Of a stretch of DNA of 7,419 bases, positions 5,292 through 7,419 are shown in pieces. The stretch's first letter is position 1, and each line of letters opens with the position of its first letter. Source of the DNA: Clostridia bacterium (GTDB lineage Bacteria; Bacillota; Clostridia; SK-Y3; JACMMQ01); the NCBI GenBank assembly GCA_014378955.1, contig JACMMQ010000259.1, positions 1 through 7,419 of the forward strand. The letters run 5' to 3'. The notes beneath the pieces were generated by a model. The model saw nothing but the letters and a program-made list of their open reading frames with translations, did not search any database and was not told the DNA's origin. Both the position numbers and the translations under genes were made by a program.

Positions 5292-7352
5292 TTGTTGCAT
5301 TCGCCCATTACCGCCATCAAAGGCATTGGACAAGCGAGGGCAAAGGCGCTGGAGCGGTTGGAGGTATCGACCGTTGAGGATCTTTTGCACTATTTTCCAC
5401 GCACCTATCAAGATCGCACAAAGCTTACAAGCATCATCGACTTAAAGCATGGCGACCAAACGTGTGTGCATGTGGTGGTGCTCAACAAGGTCACTGAACG
5501 GCGTATGCGCAAGGGGCTTGCGGTGTATCAGGTCAAGCTTGGTGACAAATCGGGCACGATGACCGCTACATGGTTTAACCAACGATTTGTGATGAATGCC
5601 TTAGAGGTTGGCAAAGCGTACATCTTTTTCGGTGACATACAGGTGGACAGATATGGCTCATCCATGCAAAACCCAATTTATGAATCAGTTGACCATGCAG
5701 GCAGATATACACAAAATATTGTGCCCATTTATCGTGTCAATGATGGCATCACGCAAAAGCAAATGTTTACAGCAATTGAAAACGCCTACGGCATGGTTAA
5801 AACGCAATTGACAGAATATTTGCCAGATTGGGTGCTCCAAGCACATGACCTCCCAGACTTTTCGCAAGCCATTTTGAACATCCATTTTCCAATTAATGCG
5901 GATAGCTTTTTGCAAGCACGAAAGCGGTTTGTGATTGAGGAATTTTTGCTGCTGCAATTGGGATTATTGCGTATCAAAGGGCAAAGTGATGTGCTGACAG
6001 GGCTAGCATTGCCAATGAAAGCAAGTGTTTCAACCTTTATTAAGGCATTGCCGTTTACGCTCACATTAGCTCAACAAAAAGTCGTGAAGGAAATCACCGC
6101 TGATATGGCAAAGCCTATCCCGATGCGACGATTGTTGCAAGGGGATGTAGGGTCGGGCAAGACAATCGTTGCGGCAATTGCGATGGTGCTTGCGGTGCAA
6201 AATGGCACACAAGCGGCTTTAATGGCACCCACTGAAATATTGGCAACACAGCATTATCATAGCTTTCAAAAGCTGTTAGAGCGACTGAACATTAAACTGG
6301 CATTGCTGACAAGCAGTACCCCAAAAAAGCAAAAGGATGCTATTTTCGAGGGGCTTAAAACAGGGGAAATTGCGTTAGTGATTGGCACGCATGCACTGAT
6401 TGAACAAAATGTACAATTTTCTAAGCTTGCACTCGTGGTAACGGATGAACAGCATCGTTTTGGCGTGCGGCAACGTGCGGCATTGTCAGACAAAGGGGAC
6501 AACCCACACACGTTGGTTATGTCAGCCACACCCATTCCACGCACGCTGGCGCTTATTCTATATAGTGATTTGGACGTATCGATTATTGACCAATTGCCAC
6601 CGGGCAGAAAACCCATCAAAACCTATACAGTGACAGATAATTACCGCAAGCGTGTGTATGAATTCGTCAAAAAAGAGGTGGTGGCAGGACGGCAAGCGTA
6701 CATAGTTTGTCCACTCATTGAGCAATCGGAAAGCACGGACTTGACAGCGGCGGTTGCATTTGCGAAAACCTTACAAGACGGTGCATTGTATGGACTGATG
6801 GTAGGATTGTTGCATGGCAAAATGAAACCGAGCGAAAAAGAGGCTGTGATGCAAGCGTTTGTAAACGGCGACATCAAGGTATTGGTCGCAACCACCGTTA
6901 TCGAGGTGGGGGTGAACGTACCCAATGCCACTGTGATGGTGATCGAAAACTGTGAACGCTTTGGGCTGTCACAGCTCCACCAGCTCCGTGGACGTGTGGG
7001 TCGTGGGGAGGATGAGTCGCACTGCATTTTATTTTCAGAGGCGCAATCCAAGCTGACCAAAGAACGGCTCGCTGTGATGTGTCAAACCAATGACGGCTTC
7101 AAAATTTCTGAAAAGGACTTGTCCTTGCGTGGGCCTGGTGATTTTTTTGGCACAAGACAGCACGGTTTGCCCGAGCTTCACATTGCCAATTTGTTTGAGG
7201 ATATGCCGTTGCTCGCTATTGCACAGGATATTGCCAAGGTAATACGGGAAAAGGACAGGCAATTGGAATTAGCGGAAAATCAACCACTTCGAGAGAAAAT
7301 TGAACGAAGCTTTGGAACGAAGTGGGCGCTGCCCACGCCCGCCCCTTTTTGA
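5292..7352 (+). CDS. recG: ATP-dependent DNA helicase RecG
   Basis: From the TTG at 5292 the protein has 686 residues, normal for RecG (about 680-695). RecG is a monomeric superfamily 2 motor that reverses stalled replication forks and branch-migrates Holliday junctions. Near the N-terminus is an AIKGIGQARAKAL helix-hairpin segment, then the OB-fold wedge domain (about residues 54-135). The motor follows: Walker A GDVGSGKT (284-291, Lys290), PTEIL, the DEQH box (385-388), SATPIPRTLAL (411-421), TTVIEVGVNVPNA and QLRGRVGRG (564-572), then the RecG tail motif LRGPGDFFGTRQHG. TTG 5295 is an almost equal alternative start. The last 12 codons (from 7314, ending WALPTPAPF) and the TGA lie inside the inverted repeat copy 2, so the natural C-terminus seems to have been replaced or extended by the insertion. 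All motor motifs are intact, so the protein is probably active. Confidence 0.96.
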   Translation: MLHSPITAIKGIGQARAKALERLEVSTVEDLLHYFPRTYQDRTKLTSIIDLKHGDQTCVHVVVLNKVTERRMRKGLAVYQVKLGDKSGTMTATWFNQRFVMNALEVGKAYIFFGDIQVDRYGSSMQNPIYESVDHAGRYTQNIVPIYRVNDGITQKQMFTAIENAYGMVKTQLTEYLPDWVLQAHDLPDFSQAILNIHFPINADSFLQARKRFVIEEFLLLQLGLLRIKGQSDVLTGLALPMKASVSTFIKALPFTLTLAQQKVVKEITADMAKPIPMRRLLQGDVGSGKTIVAAIAMVLAVQNGTQAALMAPTEILATQHYHSFQKLLERLNIKLALLTSSTPKKQKDAIFEGLKTGEIALVIGTHALIEQNVQFSKLALVVTDEQHRFGVRQRAALSDKGDNPHTLVMSATPIPRTLALILYSDLDVSIIDQLPPGRKPIKTYTVTDNYRKRVYEFVKKEVVAGRQAYIVCPLIEQSESTDLTAAVAFAKTLQDGALYGLMVGLLHGKMKPSEKEAVMQAFVNGDIKVLVATTVIEVGVNVPNATVMVIENCERFGLSQLHQLRGRVGRGEDESHCILFSEAQSKLTKERLAVMCQTNDGFKISEKDLSLRGPGDFFGTRQHGLPELHIANLFEDMPLLAIAQDIAKVIREKDRQLELAENQPLREKIERSFGTKWALPTPAPF

Positions 7353-7419
7353 AAAAAGGGGACAAAAACTTTAATGTGATTGATTTAAATAACTAAAGTT
7401 TTACTCAATTTTTTTCAAA
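7315..7419 (-). repeat. Foldback repeat, copy 2 (inverted, cut by window end)
   Basis: The reverse complement of this segment matches 2556-2656. Outside the central loop 85 bases align with three differences. It keeps the GTGGGC-GCT-GCCCAC hairpin (7322-7336), the CCCCTTTTT/AAAAAGGGG hairpin (7342-7361) and the AAAACTTTA/TAAAGTTTT arms (7365-7373 and 7394-7402). Its loop (7374-7393) is 20 bases and unlike that of copy 1. The recG stop codon (7350-7352) falls within the second hairpin. The window ends within the arm, so the rest of the element must lie beyond 7419. Confidence 0.88.

Overview
The window is ordinary chromosomal housekeeping DNA from a low-to-moderate-GC Gram-positive bacterium, most likely a member of the Clostridia (Bacillota). 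The evidence is the ylmH-divIVA pair, strong AGGAGG-type ribosome binding sites, GTG and TTG starts, a 449-residue glucose-6-phosphate isomerase of the short bacterial type, and a kind of dispersed hairpin repeat that I associate from memory with clostridial genomes. All eight genes lie on the + strand and I see no sign of recent foreign coding DNA.

Layout. 2-586 is the 3' part of ylmH (S4-domain RNA-binding protein; its 5' end is outside the window). 607-1071 is divIVA. 1076-2059 is plsX and 2143-2370 is acpP, so an acyl-phosphate-forming enzyme is followed by the acyl carrier of its substrate. A rho-independent terminator (2376-2397) closes this block. The 314-base gap 2371-2684 holds that terminator, a group of hairpins (2441-2520) and a foldback repeat (about 2525-2656). 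After it come rnc (2685-3368) and a VanZ-like membrane protein gene overlapping it by 4 bases (3365-3817). pgi (3885-5234) has its own sigma-A-like promoter inside the end of the vanZ-like gene and a terminator at 5246-5276. recG (5292-7352) starts at a TTG just after that terminator and ends inside a second, inverted copy of the foldback repeat (7315 to the window edge).

How the genes relate. PlsX and ACP serve fatty acid and phospholipid synthesis, DivIVA marks curved membrane and division sites, YlmH binds ribosomal RNA or ribosomes, RNase III processes double-stranded RNA, Pgi is central glycolysis, and RecG remodels stalled forks. Compared with the Bacillus subtilis order recG-fapR-plsX-fabD-fabG-acpA-rncS-smc-ftsY, this window keeps plsX, acpP and rnc in order, lacks fapR, fabD and fabG between them and smc-ftsY behind them, and has recG on the other side.

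The most unusual content is the repeat. Copy 1 folds into one long nested inverted repeat whose arms are themselves made of small perfect hairpins. It ends 28 bases before the start codon of rnc, the gene for the enzyme that cuts double-stranded RNA. Copy 2, in opposite orientation, supplies the last 12 codons and the stop codon of recG. Between copies the arms are nearly identical while the central loop differs in sequence and length.
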